The notes: generated by a model not told the origin, from the sequence alone. Counted from the stretch's first letter, positions 49,116-59,063 are shown. The stretch: DNA of 64,000 bases from Oceanobacillus arenosus (GCF_003369575.1 NZ_PIOC01000010.1:22350-86349), one strand, 5' to 3'. A program made the numbers and translations.

Positions 49116-49899
49116 CTTGGTTATCCCCTGTTACAATGGAAACAATCCTTTTCGCTGTTTCTTTATGCTCGTCAAATCCTGTTAATTGATTAAATATTGC
49201 TTCAAGTGACCCTGCCTTACTTTGCTCTTTTAACTCATCAAAGGAACCATCCGCAGCAATTTCGCCATTCACTAATAGAACAATTCGATTACTTATCTTT
49301 TCAACCACATCCATAATGTGAGAGGAATAAAAGATCGTTTTTCCCTGATTTGCCAAAGCCTCTAGCATATCCTTAATAACCATGACACTATTCGCATCAA
49401 GTCCACTTAAGGGCTCATCAAGGAAAATCAAATCTGGATTATGTAGAAGACTGGAGGTGATTAGAACTTTTTGTCTCATCCCTTTAGAAAAAGATGAGAT
49501 TCTCGAATGAAAAACATCTCCCATATCAAATTCTTCTAAAAGGCTTAACGCTTTATTCTCAGCTGTCCCGCGTTCCAAACCATATAATTCACCAATAAAT
49601 GTGAGATATTCAGCTGCTGTCAGATTATCGTAAATCTCTGCGTTTTCTGGTACATAACCAATTTTTTGTTTATATGTATAATCATTTGATGCAATATTAT
49701 GCCCAAAGATTTCTACAACACCGCCATAACCCTCTACTAATCCGAGCATGATTTTTAATGTAGTACTTTTACCAGCACCATTTGGACCAATATATCCTAT
49801 GATTTGCCCCTGGTAGACATCTAGGTTAATCCCGTTTAACACGTTCTTCCCGGGATAACTCATGATTAGATTTTGAAGTGACAATACTTTCTCTTTCAT
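49108..49899 (-). CDS. ABC exporter ATP-binding protein
   Basis: 263 residues: Walker A GPNGAGKSTTLK, signature SFSKGMRQKVLI, Walker B LIFLDEPLSGLDANS, H-loop YSSHIMDVVEK. Start has GGGAGA-type site. Partner of the overlapping permease. Confidence 0.93.
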   Translation of the reverse strand: MKEKVLSLQNLIMSYPGKNVLNGINLDVYQGQIIGYIGPNGAGKSTTLKIMLGLVEGYGGVVEIFGHNIASNDYTYKQKIGYVPENAEIYDNLTAAEYLTFIGELYGLERGTAENKALSLLEEFDMGDVFHSRISSFSKGMRQKVLITSSLLHNPDLIFLDEPLSGLDANSVMVIKDMLEALANQGKTIFYSSHIMDVVEKISNRIVLLVNGEIAADGSFDELKEQSKAGSLEAIFNQLTGFDEHKETAKRIVSIVTGDNQDE

Positions 49900-49998
49900 C
49901 CCCTTGTATCTCCCTTTCTATTAAACTATTTTTCTTCTTCTAACATAACAATGTGTGATTGGGAATGCAATGGGTATTAGAATGAATGGAAAAGTACT

Positions 49999-50253
49999 GT
50001 GACAAAAATTAATAACTATATTAGCAATCTTGGGCTTGCGTTAATCATCGGCGCAGAGAAAACGACGATTATTAATCTATTAATGAGATTTTATGAGATA
50101 GACCGTGGCGAAATCAATATCGATGGTCACAGTATTAAGCATTATCAATTAAATCAGTTACGTGAAAAAATTGGGATTATGCCGCAGGACACCTTTTTAT
50201 TTTCAGGGACGATTATGGAAAACATACGTTATGGTCGTCTGGTTTACGATTAG
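49999..50253 (+). pseudogene. ABC exporter ATPase fragment
   Basis: Only the middle of an MsbA-type ATPase remains: a damaged Walker A (GAEKTTIINLLMRFY, the GxxGxGK loop partly lost), DRGEINIDGHSIKHYQLNQL, then MPQDTFLFSGTIMENIRYG and a stop. No membrane domain, signature or Walker B. Confidence 0.75.
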
Positions 50254-50462
50254 AGGAAATCGTTTAACCAATAACTGAAAGCCAAGGTACAACCAATTTT
50301 TTCGGTGACGGCCGTAGTTGCACTTAATCTAGTAGGGAAAGGTTTATCCCGAATTAACTGGCTGTAAGACCCTAAACGAAAAGAGTTCGAGAAAAATCAA
50401 GAATTGTAAGTGGGGGATCAACAGAAAGTCAAAATCCCGGTTCTGTTTAACTAACATAAGTA

Positions 50463-50636
50463 GTGGATGATCCTACAACGTCAGCGACGAATCGTCACGG
50501 TCAAATCCATTGTGGGGAAGGTTTATTTGTGGCGGATAATAGTGCTCTTCCTACTCTGATAGCAGCTGGTCCAGTTCTTTCTAACGCTGCTTTGGTTATA
50601 AGATTGGATGATCATATTGTTCGACAGTCATCATAA
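50463..50636 (+). pseudogene. GMC oxidoreductase C-terminal fragment
   Basis: The last 57 codons of a glucose-methanol-choline oxidoreductase: DPTTSATNRHGQIHCGEGLF and VADNSALPTLIAAGPVLSNA match the C-terminal signature. 50254-50462 shows no further recognisable coding remains. Confidence 0.65.
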
Positions 50637-50723
50637 TATCGATAAGGCCCTTCATATAATAATGTAGGGTCTTATTAGCTAATATTTGTAGTGTTTAGTA
50701 ATGGAGGAGCCTAATTATTTATT

Positions 50724-52028
50724 ATGCTTAGCACCTTTCAAACTGTGCAGAAAAGAGGAATGCTATTGTTTGTTTATACTGTAAATCCTGGCGATTCTAT
50801 ATTTACTATTAGTCAAAAGTATGATATTTCAGTTGACATCATTCGCGGTGTAAATGGATTAGTTAATCCGAATATTGTTCCAGGTCAAGCACTACTGATA
50901 AATACAAAAATATATACGGTTCAGCCAGGGGACAGTCTCTATACAATTTCCCAAAAGGCTTACGTTTCGAGCGATATGTTAATCGCAGCAAATCCTAAAA
51001 TAAATCCATCTACCATCCAACCCGGAATGAAAATTATTCTTCCTGAACTTCCAAATTACATTGCTACTACTTTAGGTTATTTCTATGTGACTGGAACACA
51101 AAGTGATCAGCTAGTGATTAGAGACTTCGCTCCTTATACTACTTATTATTCATTTTTTGAGTATCATTTTAATTTGGATGGTTCCCTTAGTTCATTAAAC
51201 GATTTGCAAGCTATAGAATCAGCTTGGAACAGTCATACAGCACCATTAGCGACGATTACCAATTTGACCGCTGCCGGATTCAGTGCTGAACTAACAAGTC
51301 AAACATTAAACAACCCAGCATCAAGGCAAAATTTTATCAATAATATCTTTACCCTTTTATCCCAAAAAGGATATGCAGGTGTAAATATCGACTTTGAAGG
51401 AACATTAGCAAAAGATCGTGATATCTTTTCTACTTTTTTAAACGAATTAGGAAGCCGGCTTCACATTGCGGGATTACTAGTGACAATAGCAGTTCCAGCA
51501 AAAACGAGTGCAGATATTCCTTGGTATGCAGGTTATGACTATGGTGCAATAGGGTCTGTAGTAGATTTTATGTTTATTATGGCCTATGATTGGCATCATA
51601 TGGCGAGTGAACCTGGTGCAGTTGCACCACTTAATGAAGTGAGAAAAACAATCGAGTTTGCAGTGCAAAAGATGGATAGAAGTAAAATAGTCCTAGGTAT
51701 CCCATTATACGGTTATAACTGGGCACTGCCATACAATTCCGAAGTTTTAGCTACTGCAATCTCCAATCAGGACGCGATTGATCTAGCAATGAGCAAAAGT
51801 GTACCTATCAATTATTCGGTGGTAGATGAGGCTCCTAATTTTTACTATGTCGATGAAAATGGACAGCGTCATGTTGTCTGGTTTGAAGACACTCGAAGTA
51901 TTGCTGCAAAGATGAAGCTAGTACGTGAATATCGTCTTCATGGAATAGGAGCTTGGCAGGTTGGACTTGGTTTTCCTCAAGGGCCATGGCTATTAACCAA
52001 GTTTTTTCGTGTCAGAAAGGTAACCTAG
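50724..52028 (+). CDS. LysM-GH18 cell-wall hydrolase (SleL/YaaH type)
   Basis: 434 residues (or 422 if the inner start near 50760 is used; GGAGG is 17 bases before the first ATG). Two LysM domains (YTVNPGDSIFTISQKYDISV and YTVQPGDSLYTISQKAYVSS) precede a GH18 catalytic domain with GVNIDFEGT (catalytic Glu) and AYDWHHMASEPGAVAP. No signal peptide, as usual for spore-coat SleL/YaaH enzymes that degrade cortex fragments in germination. Single gene. Confidence 0.88.
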   Translation: MLSTFQTVQKRGMLLFVYTVNPGDSIFTISQKYDISVDIIRGVNGLVNPNIVPGQALLINTKIYTVQPGDSLYTISQKAYVSSDMLIAANPKINPSTIQPGMKIILPELPNYIATTLGYFYVTGTQSDQLVIRDFAPYTTYYSFFEYHFNLDGSLSSLNDLQAIESAWNSHTAPLATITNLTAAGFSAELTSQTLNNPASRQNFINNIFTLLSQKGYAGVNIDFEGTLAKDRDIFSTFLNELGSRLHIAGLLVTIAVPAKTSADIPWYAGYDYGAIGSVVDFMFIMAYDWHHMASEPGAVAPLNEVRKTIEFAVQKMDRSKIVLGIPLYGYNWALPYNSEVLATAISNQDAIDLAMSKSVPINYSVVDEAPNFYYVDENGQRHVVWFEDTRSIAAKMKLVREYRLHGIGAWQVGLGFPQGPWLLTKFFRVRKVT

Positions 52029-52464
52029 AGTGCTTCTGTTGAAGGCTTGGTTGAGATCATACTTTGGTATTTCCATTAACTTCTTTGATTTATAATCAAG
52101 AAGGTGACAAATATAGGGGCTTTTCATGGGTCTTCGACTTTTGAGAAGCTTCTTTTCCAATTAAACAAAGGATAAAACAACTATAATTATTCTTTCCCTT
52201 GAGAAAGCAACGGAAAGTATGCGTTAATGAAGATGTCGGACCGATAGACTCTTGTGAAAGGAGGCTGATTATATTGATCACAAATTCTGAGGTGATTTCC
52301 GCATAGCGGGAATCCCTAAATGGGACCGTATTACATGCGGTCCCATTTTATTTAAGATGATTATTTGGAAAATTAACATCTTTCCGTAATAGGAAAAATC
52401 ATTTATAATTTGCATTAAGCAAGGATGTAATTAATAAAAACATTAGGAAAGGAGCTGTTACGTG
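52029..52464. other. Spacer with terminator and a weak integrase-tail trace
   Basis: On the minus strand around 52110-52165 GKEASQKSKTHEKP resembles the KEASQKF tail of integrases, weakly. The terminator is listed separately. No gene. Confidence 0.35.
52318..52348 (+). terminator. Terminator
   Basis: 11-bp perfect stem aaatgggaccg / cggtcccattt followed by TATTT. Confidence 0.7.
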
Positions 52465-52563
52465 ATGAGTGTTTTACAGGTTAATTTCGATATAAATGTA
52501 CTTGTTAACAAGGAGGACGTAAATCGTGCAATACAAAAATGCAAAAGAGGTCCTTCCCCCTAG
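52465..52563 (+). CDS. Short coupled ORF before the CD3324-like gene
   Basis: 32 codons (MSVLQVNFDINVLVNKEDVN...) after AAAGGAG, overlapping the next start by 38 bases. Probably a leader that couples translation; not recognised. Confidence 0.4.
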   Translation: MSVLQVNFDINVLVNKEDVNRAIQKCKRGPSP

Positions 52564-52801
52564 TTTGCTAAAAGAGATGCAGAAATATATTCAAGGTGAT
52601 TTGATTTATATTCCAAAAGCAAAAAAAGAGCGGGCAGGATGGGGAGAAGTGAGTGGAACGAGAGCGTTAATCGCTGAGCGGAATGAGGAAATTTTTCAGT
52701 TATACAATAATGGAAAATCATTTGAAGAATTAGAGCGTAAATTTCATTTATCGATTGACAGCATACGAAAAGTTATTTATAAAATGCGAAGTAATCAGTA
52801 G
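52526..52801 (+). CDS. CD3324-family small HTH protein
   Basis: 91 residues from GTG after AAGGAGG. PPSLLKEMQKYIQGDLIYIP and KKERAGWGEVSGTRALIAER, then a helix-turn-helix (SFEELERKFHLSIDSIRKVI) match the CD3324/Mor-like small regulators frequent in Firmicutes. Target unknown. Confidence 0.75.
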   Translation: MQYKNAKEVLPPSLLKEMQKYIQGDLIYIPKAKKERAGWGEVSGTRALIAERNEEIFQLYNNGKSFEELERKFHLSIDSIRKVIYKMRSNQ

Positions 52802-52824
52802 TAAGTTTTTCATCTAACTTATAG

Positions 52825-52857
52825 AAGCGTGAAGCTGCAAGACCAAGCTTGACGCTT
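52825..52857 (+). terminator. Terminator of the CD3324-like gene
   Basis: aagcgtgaagct / agcttgacgctt (one mismatch) followed by TTTTTGG. Confidence 0.7.
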
Positions 52858-52915
52858 TTTGGTAGGTAAGAAAGTAAAACGACTTTCTTACTACATAAGT
52901 GCAACTAACGCTGAA
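52858..52915. repeat. Short interspersed repeat (aagtgcaactaa type)
   Basis: A hairpin aagaaagt/actttctt followed by catlike cataagtgcaactaa; the same arrangement recurs at 56920-56960. Confidence 0.5.
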
Positions 52916-53246
52916 AAAACATAAAGAAATTGTATCATCAATTGGATGGTACAAATCGATTATAGTTATTCTTTCGCTAGTTTTTACAACCCTTTCCATG
53001 CATTAATAAGTATGTAGCCGTTGATTTTCGAGAAGGGAGGTAACAGGAATGTTTACTAAAATTATTGAGGTGGCTCTCGTATAATCGAGGTCCAAACAGA
53101 CGACTTGATTTTTTAAGTAATAAATTCAGACCTAAGATGCAGAGGTTCTGAATCTTAGGTGGGAAACAATTGTTACCGAATTTCAGGCCCTAAGCCGACG
53201 ACCAGATGTCTTCCCGAATGTATTCTTAATGATAAGGGAGGAATTA
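52916..53246 (+). other. Possible structured leader
   Basis: Contains an 8-bp perfect hairpin cctaagat/atcttagg (53132-53159 region) and an 11-codon ORF with a good ribosome site near 53049. It ends at GGGAGG for the next gene. I cannot place it in a riboswitch class. Confidence 0.35.
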
Positions 53247-53453
53247 ATGATGCATATGGATATTGCTGTTTATAAAATTATTGCGAATGAACGAATGAAA
53301 AAAGTAAAAGCTGAAACCTACGGAAAACAAACATGGATCAATGAGCTAGAAAATGAGTATGCTTTTGAACACACTTGCACGAAGCGGGAAGTCTGGTTTA
53401 ACAGTAAAGAGGACGGAAATTTCGTTGATAGTAAAGAATTGAATAATAGATGA
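53247..53453 (+). CDS. Small unknown protein
   Basis: 68 residues after GGGAGG: MMHMDIAVYKIIANERMKKV, then charged sequence with AFEHTCTKREVWFNSKEDGN. Soluble. No family recognised. Own terminator. Confidence 0.55.
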   Translation: MMHMDIAVYKIIANERMKKVKAETYGKQTWINELENEYAFEHTCTKREVWFNSKEDGNFVDSKELNNR

Positions 53454-53469
53454 TAACGGAAATATTAGC

Positions 53470-53492
53470 CTTCCCGCCAATGGTGGGAAGGT
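53470..53492 (+). terminator. Terminator
   Basis: 10-bp perfect stem ccttcccgcc / ggtgggaagg, loop aat. Confidence 0.75.
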
Positions 53493-53655
53493 TATTTATG
53501 TTTTAAAAGTTTTTATAATATTTCATAGATTTAAGCAGTGCGTGCATACCGCCCACTCTACCTAAATATAATGAATCTGAACGTCTTATTGTACCAAAAT
53601 AATATTAAGGGAATTCAGAACAGTGTTTACAAACTAGAGAATGGGTGGGAAGGAA

Positions 53656-55440
53656 ATGACCAAAATGGTTCCAGCCCCTTATGTCAATCAGCGTACGGTT
53701 AGAGATTTTGTTTGTGAACCGAATAGTAATCAAATAAGTGTGATCACGGAATATATGGGATCGTCTAGAGTAGAGAAGTGGAATCTAGATCAAAGGAGAC
53801 CTGAGCAGCCATCTTTTACATTGGAAAGAGTCACGTTCTTAAAATATGTTACTGGCACCTCTGATTTAATTATCGGGATGGATGTGACAGGGAATGAGAG
53901 GGAACAATTATTTCTCCTCAAGGAAAATGGTATGCTCATTCCACTGACCCACTCACCTGAACATGTTCATCTATATGGGGGAAACTCTCCGGACGGAAAA
54001 TGGATTGCCTGGTCCAGCAACCGACGGAACAGAGCCTTTTTAGATATTTATATCCAGAGTCTAGAGACTTTTGAATCCCATCTAGTGTTTGCCGGAGATG
54101 GGATGGTTTCTGTGGATAGATGGTTTCCTAATGGAAATGTATTATTGGTCAGAAGAACGAACTCTGCGCTGGATCATGATTTAGGGATTTTATCTCTTTT
54201 AACTGGAAACATCGACTGGATTACGGAGCATTCAGGAGAAACGAGCTACCGTAATATCTACTTCAGTAACAACGGAGATGATATATATCTATTGTCCAAC
54301 AAAGATAGTGAATTCTATGGACTGGCGTGTATTCATCTGCCCACCAAACAATTCACTTGGCTGCTGCGGGGGAATTGGGATTTTGAAGGATTGTCCTTTA
54401 GTAAAGAAAATAGCATGTTTGCTTTTACTGAAAATCAAGGTGGAATCTCAAAAGGGTATATGTTTGATTTGAAACAAGGGACTCTTTATACATGGGAAAC
54501 CCCAATGGGTGTGATTACCAATCTCACCTTTTTACCTGAACGACAAATGCTGCTTTTTAAATTAAATGGGCCTGCACACCCCCCAGAACTATGGGCACTT
54601 CACCTTCCAACTCTTCAGGCCCAGCCGTTAGTAAATATAAACAAACCCTACATAGAAGGGAAACTAACCGAGCCAAGTCTGCTATCCTATTGTTCATTTG
54701 ACGGTCTTCAAATCCCTTTCTTTTATTATAAGCCAGAGCCAGCTGCTAAGAAACATCCAGTTGTCATCTATCTTCATGGCGGACCAGAAAGTCAAAGCCG
54801 GGCATCCTACAACCCACTTTTGCAATATTTTATAAACCAGGGATTTTGTATAGCAGCACCTAATATCCGTGGAAGCACAGGGTACGGAAAGACGTATACC
54901 CATTTGGATGATGTACGGAAACGGATGGATGCTGTAAAAGATGTGATATCCCTAGTAGACTTACTCAAACAAGATCCGGATATTGATGCTAGTAAAATCG
55001 CTGTTTTCGGAGGAAGCTATGGTGGATTTTTAACGCTTGCGGCGATCAGTCACTATCCTAATTTATGGGCGGCTGCAGTTGATATTGTAGGAATGTCGAG
55101 CCTGCGAACGTTTGTCCAAACAACCAGTCCCTGGAGGAAGCGGCCTAGAGAAATTGAATACGGTACAGTTGAACAGGACGGGGATTTTTTTGACCAGATT
55201 GATCCACTTAATCATGCTGATGATATTACGGCTCCCTTGCTAGTCATCCACGGCGTAAATGACCCACGTGTGCCAGTTGGCGAGTCCGAGCAAATCGTCA
55301 ATAAACTGAAGCAACGAGGGCATCCCGTGACCTATCATCGCATAGAAGGGGAGGGGCATAACTTAGTGAAACCGGAGGATAAAATCTATGTTTTCTCTAT
55401 GGTGGCTGCTTTTCTTGAGAAATATATGGGATGTGACTAA
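53656..55440 (+). CDS. S9-family prolyl oligopeptidase-type peptidase
   Basis: About 594 residues from the ATG after GGGAAGGAA (an ATG at 53641 is also possible). N-terminal beta-propeller (LYGGNSPDGKWIAWSSNRRN, GNVLLVRRTNSALDHD), then an alpha/beta hydrolase domain from about 360: catalytic Ser in FGGSYGGFLTLA, Asp in HGVNDPRVPVGE, His in EGEGHNLVKPED. No signal peptide, so cytoplasmic. It lies 1.1 kb before the bacteriocin precursor; a role in leader removal is possible, not shown. Confidence 0.9.
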   Translation: MTKMVPAPYVNQRTVRDFVCEPNSNQISVITEYMGSSRVEKWNLDQRRPEQPSFTLERVTFLKYVTGTSDLIIGMDVTGNEREQLFLLKENGMLIPLTHSPEHVHLYGGNSPDGKWIAWSSNRRNRAFLDIYIQSLETFESHLVFAGDGMVSVDRWFPNGNVLLVRRTNSALDHDLGILSLLTGNIDWITEHSGETSYRNIYFSNNGDDIYLLSNKDSEFYGLACIHLPTKQFTWLLRGNWDFEGLSFSKENSMFAFTENQGGISKGYMFDLKQGTLYTWETPMGVITNLTFLPERQMLLFKLNGPAHPPELWALHLPTLQAQPLVNINKPYIEGKLTEPSLLSYCSFDGLQIPFFYYKPEPAAKKHPVVIYLHGGPESQSRASYNPLLQYFINQGFCIAAPNIRGSTGYGKTYTHLDDVRKRMDAVKDVISLVDLLKQDPDIDASKIAVFGGSYGGFLTLAAISHYPNLWAAAVDIVGMSSLRTFVQTTSPWRKRPREIEYGTVEQDGDFFDQIDPLNHADDITAPLLVIHGVNDPRVPVGESEQIVNKLKQRGHPVTYHRIEGEGHNLVKPEDKIYVFSMVAAFLEKYMGCD

Positions 55441-56591
55441 TCACAACCACCATTCGATTTCAATTTTAGTTTGAATAATAATTATGTGACAGCATTTAGA
55501 CCGCGAAACACATATACGGTATTTTTCCTAATTGTAATTAATTTTTACAAACATAGTAGTATTAGGGGGTTTGAACAATCACCTTTGTGTGCATTTCCTT
55601 TCGTTGTATCCATCCATAAAAGAACATAAAAATACGGACTTAAATAAGGCGCACGTTTTGCACCTCATTTCTCAAAACGTCAATTTTTGGTGTTTCAAGG
55701 CTCTCAACTACTTTGGTTGGGGGCCTTTTGTATAGCTTGGCGTACTTTAAAATTGGATGTTGTGGATAACTTAATCATCGAGAACAGCCACGTCCAGCTC
55801 CAGCGCCAAAGCTGTAGCGAGACTTCCCTCACCTCCGTAATCTAAGTCAACCGCTTACGCTCCCAAAGAGTTTCCTTTATCTCAAAGGCAAGGAGAAGTT
55901 CGACTATGGTCGCCTTCCTCTGGGGCGCAGTCCGTACTTCGCTAAACAAGCTTTAAGCTTTTGTTCTGCGAAATAAGGTGTTTTGTTCACGAAAATATTC
56001 TTTGGCCACTTTTAATCACTATGAATTATAGTTCAGTATTTTCGAAAGTTTTGTTAAGTCAGTTCTTTAACTGTGTCTGTGTCGTGTGATTTATGTTCAT
56101 CGTCATTTGAATATCAGTGTGGCTTAGCTGTTCCTACACCTTATAGATTGGTTAAGGATAGAAGTCACCAGGTGTGAGAACGAAAAAGAATGAAGTTGAG
56201 CTTTAAGGAAATATTAAGTCATTTATAACTGTAATAGGCCGTCCTTTTCATTCAGAACTTATTTCTATTAAAGAAAGCCAAGGATTGATCGTCAAAATTA
56301 TGACACCAGTATGCGCGGTGATGACGATTCTGCCACCAATCTTGCACTATGCAATCATTTTGTCTTTTTTACGGAAATATGTAGCATGAGGGTTGTTCAG
56401 ACAATATTTAGTTATTTCATAAAATTAGGCTCCTGTTTTAGTAACTATACCCATCTATTTTACATAGGTTGTTGATGAGTGTTCGAAATATGAATTATTC
56501 ATCTGGTACACAGATCTTTTCGATTTAATTCTGCTGTTTTTGTTTCAAGTTTTTGGTACCTATTTTAAATTGGATTGAGGAGGAAAAGTAA
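55441..56591. other. Gene-free region before the bacteriocin cluster
   Basis: At about 55785-55960 is a GC-rich block (gtccagctccagcgcc ... ggggcgcagtccgtacttcg) of the kind repeated between genes in many Bacillaceae. An integrase fragment lies at 56059-56143. A 40-codon open stretch near 56268-56389 ends ILPPILHYAIILSFLRKYVA and may be a membrane-protein remnant. The bacteriocin promoter should lie in the last 150 bases. Confidence 0.45.
56059..56143 (-). pseudogene. Tyrosine integrase fragment
   Basis: Minus strand reads KV-stop-EQLSHTDIQMTMNINHTTQT, matching IQERLGHSDINTTMDIYAHM of the intact integrase, with the catalytic Tyr replaced by Asn and one stop. Confidence 0.75.
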
Positions 56592-56861
56592 ATGAATGAT
56601 TTTCAAAATGAACTTCAAATGTTAAATGTTGGTGATTTCCAAGCGACTCAGGCAACCCCTTGGGATCAAAATCAGTACTATGCGGATCAATCCGGTGAGC
56701 AATTCGGATTTGGTATTGGCAATTGCTTTGGTGTTAGATGCTTTGGTGTTAGCTGCTTTGGCTTTAACTGCTTTAACTGCTTTAACTGTTTTAGATGCTC
56801 TAACTGCTTTAGGTGTTCCCATTGCTCATCTTGCGCCAGATGCCACCGAGAAGACAATTAA
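56592..56861 (+). CDS. Heterocycloanthracin/sonorensin-type bacteriocin precursor
   Basis: 89 residues after GAGGAGG. Leader of 44 residues without Cys (MNDFQNELQMLNVGDFQATQ...; the FxxELxxLxVxxF pattern is the likely enzyme-docking part). Core with 12 Cys at 45, 50, 55, 60, 63, 66, 69, 72, 75, 78, 81 and 84: four CFGxx units, then Cys every third residue, tail HREDN. Cys (and some Ser) would be cyclised to thiazoles/oxazoles by the downstream enzymes. Phe takes the place Trp holds in sonorensin. No GG cleavage motif. Confidence 0.92.
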   Translation: MNDFQNELQMLNVGDFQATQATPWDQNQYYADQSGEQFGFGIGNCFGVRCFGVSCFGFNCFNCFNCFRCSNCFRCSHCSSCARCHREDN

Positions 56862-56919
56862 GCCGTGTGTTAATCGTTTAGTTGTTTATTTGAGAAAGCC
56901 CCCTGTATTGTTGGCAGGC

Positions 56920-56960
56920 AGGAAAGTATAAACTTTCCTACGCTGCATAAGTGCAACTAA
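56920..56960. repeat. Short interspersed repeat, second copy
   Basis: ggaaagt/actttcc hairpin followed by gcataagtgcaactaa, like 52858-52915. Lies between the precursor gene and its terminator. Confidence 0.5.
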
Positions 56961-56989
56961 GGTTGTCACCGAAAGTCTTGGTGACAACC
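56961..56989 (+). terminator. Attenuating terminator after the precursor gene
   Basis: 10-bp perfect stem ggttgtcacc / ggtgacaacc, then AAGTTTTCT. Positioned to let precursor mRNA exceed enzyme mRNA. Confidence 0.65.
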
Positions 56990-57110
56990 AAGTTTTCTAA
57001 CAGGGAGGCTTTCAATATAAGGTATGACATAATGGACAAATTGCTGTACATACGATGGTAGTGGAAGTGATAATGAACAATTATGGTCACAAGAGGTAAG
57101 GAGGATAGAG

Positions 57111-59063
57111 ATGGCAAATTTGAAACCTTCTGTGCGTCTGAAAGTGAAAAGGGATACGTTTTACCTCCCTGAACCAAACAGAGGTGTGTATTTTCGAAAC
57201 AACTTAAGTTCATTCCGTATCGAAGGTAGTGGGATCGATCAATGGGTTGAAAAATTGTTACCGATGTTCAATGGGGAGTATACGTTAGGGCAATTGACTA
57301 ACGAATTACCTGGTCTATACCGGGATCGAGTATACGAAATTGCGGAAGCGCTGTATGCAAATGGCTATGTTCGTGATTTAAGCCAAGACCTTCCGCATCA
57401 ATTGTCGGATTATCATCTTAAAAAGTATGCATCTCAAATTGAGTTTGTGGACAATTTAGTTGGTTCTGGGGAAGCTCGTTTTCAAATTTTCCGTCAGGCC
57501 AAAGTATTGGCAGTTGGCTCTGGTACTATTCTAAACTCATTGGTTTCTTCTTTAATTGAATCCGGTTTGTCTAAGATCCAAGTGCTAATCACAGACGAGG
57601 TTCAGACCAATAGACAGAGGTTAAAAGAACTCGTGGAACATGCACGAAAAAAAGACCCAGAGGTTGATTTAAAGGAGGTTCCGCAAAAGAAGGAGAGTTG
57701 GCGGGAAATAGTGAAGCATTTTGATTCAATTTTGTATGTGAGTCAGGAGGGAGAACTAGAGGAACTTAAGTATCTTCATACAGTTTGCAGGGAAGAGAAG
57801 AAAATGTTTCTTCCCGCTATATGTCTGCAGCAGGTAGGTTTAGCAGGTCCATTAGTACATCCAGATTCCGAGGTGTGTTGGGAGTCAGCATGGCGCCGAT
57901 TGCACCGTTCTGTCTTATTCAAAAATAGGCAAATTCCTGCCTTCTCTGCCACTTCGGGATCGTTGTTAGCCAATGTGATTGTATTTGAATTGTTTAAAGA
58001 AGTTACAGGAGTCATGGAATTGGAACAGAATAATAGAATTTTTCTTCTGGACTTGGATACATTGGAGGGAAACTGGCATTCGTTTTTTCCTCACCCACTT
58101 GTAACAAGTGATATATTTGCTGAATGGGTTGAAGATGTCGAAAAGCGGATCCAAATAGGCTTAGAGAAAGCTGAGTCAGGTAAATTACTTCTTTACTTCA
58201 ATCAGTTGACATCAGAGGAATCAGGAATCTTCCATATTTGGGAGGAGGAAGATTTGAGACAGCTTCCGTTAGCTCAGTGCCGCGTTCAGATAGTCGACCC
58301 GTTGTCAGAGGGGCCAGCTGAGTTGATGCAAGATATTGTCTGTTCGGGTTTGACTCATGAGGAGGTACGAAGAGAAGCAGGATTAACTGGGATTGAAACG
58401 TATGTGTCGCGAATGGTCAGTTTGGCCGTTGATACTTTGCCACTAAATAAAAATGCTGGCGCAATTTTATCAGTACCGGAGGAAATTATCGGGGTTGGAT
58501 CTGGTGAATCGTTTGTGGAAGGTGTAGGCCGTGGGTTACAAAAGTGTTTGGCAGAGGAGCTGAAGCAACAACTTAATCAGAAGTATTCTGTTTCTCGAGT
58601 ACAGTTGAGTTTTATAGAAGATGAGAGATGCCGGTTCTATTTAGAGGCACTGACTACGATGCAGGGAGCACCAATAATCGGAATAGGAAAGGAAGTATCC
58701 GGTTTTCCTGTAGTATGGGTAGGTACGAAAGATGGATGGTATGGCAGTACAGATTTAAATATAACAATGGCATTACGGAGGGCATTACAGCAGGCACTTA
58801 TCAAAGTGCAAAACAATTCGGATTCCTCTAAGAAAAAAGCCTGTGAGGTAACATCTGTATTTTTGGAAGAGAAAATGCCGGTTAGTCTTAATATTCCTGC
58901 TTGTGAAGAGAGGATACAGGCCGACATCCTACAAGGAGCCATGGAAATATTGAAACGGAATGGGAAACGGGTCCTAGTATTCGAATTAGGGCTTGAACCT
59001 GTTTTTAAAGAGCAACTTGACGGAGTGTTTGGTGTTTTGCTGCGAGAGGAGGATTCACAATGA
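57111..59063 (+). CDS. Thiazole-bacteriocin maturation protein, ThiF-like
   Basis: 650 residues after AAGGAGG. N-terminal winged-helix-like part (about 1-110), a ThiF/E1-like Rossmann region (VLAVGSGTILNSLVSSLIES, about 125-330), and a C-terminal half of about 300 residues partly YcaO-like in layout. GPLVHPDSEVCWESAWRRL and LLDLDTLEGNWHSFFPHPLV parallel GPLVRPGSAGCSQCADMRRL and LIDLKTLKGSWHSFLPDPLC in the next protein, so the two are paralogous, but here the paired zinc cysteines are missing. Probably the leader-binding/scaffold component of the synthetase. Confidence 0.85.
   Translation: MANLKPSVRLKVKRDTFYLPEPNRGVYFRNNLSSFRIEGSGIDQWVEKLLPMFNGEYTLGQLTNELPGLYRDRVYEIAEALYANGYVRDLSQDLPHQLSDYHLKKYASQIEFVDNLVGSGEARFQIFRQAKVLAVGSGTILNSLVSSLIESGLSKIQVLITDEVQTNRQRLKELVEHARKKDPEVDLKEVPQKKESWREIVKHFDSILYVSQEGELEELKYLHTVCREEKKMFLPAICLQQVGLAGPLVHPDSEVCWESAWRRLHRSVLFKNRQIPAFSATSGSLLANVIVFELFKEVTGVMELEQNNRIFLLDLDTLEGNWHSFFPHPLVTSDIFAEWVEDVEKRIQIGLEKAESGKLLLYFNQLTSEESGIFHIWEEEDLRQLPLAQCRVQIVDPLSEGPAELMQDIVCSGLTHEEVRREAGLTGIETYVSRMVSLAVDTLPLNKNAGAILSVPEEIIGVGSGESFVEGVGRGLQKCLAEELKQQLNQKYSVSRVQLSFIEDERCRFYLEALTTMQGAPIIGIGKEVSGFPVVWVGTKDGWYGSTDLNITMALRRALQQALIKVQNNSDSSKKKACEVTSVFLEEKMPVSLNIPACEERIQADILQGAMEILKRNGKRVLVFELGLEPVFKEQLDGVFGVLLREEDSQ

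Noticed and set aside
53100..53240. Riboswitch before the 53247 gene
   Set aside because: One clear hairpin only; no match to a known aptamer core.
56622..56822. Lys/Ala-rich antisense ORF opposite the bacteriocin precursor
   Set aside because: Arises from the repeated Cys-Phe codons of the precursor; no ribosome site.
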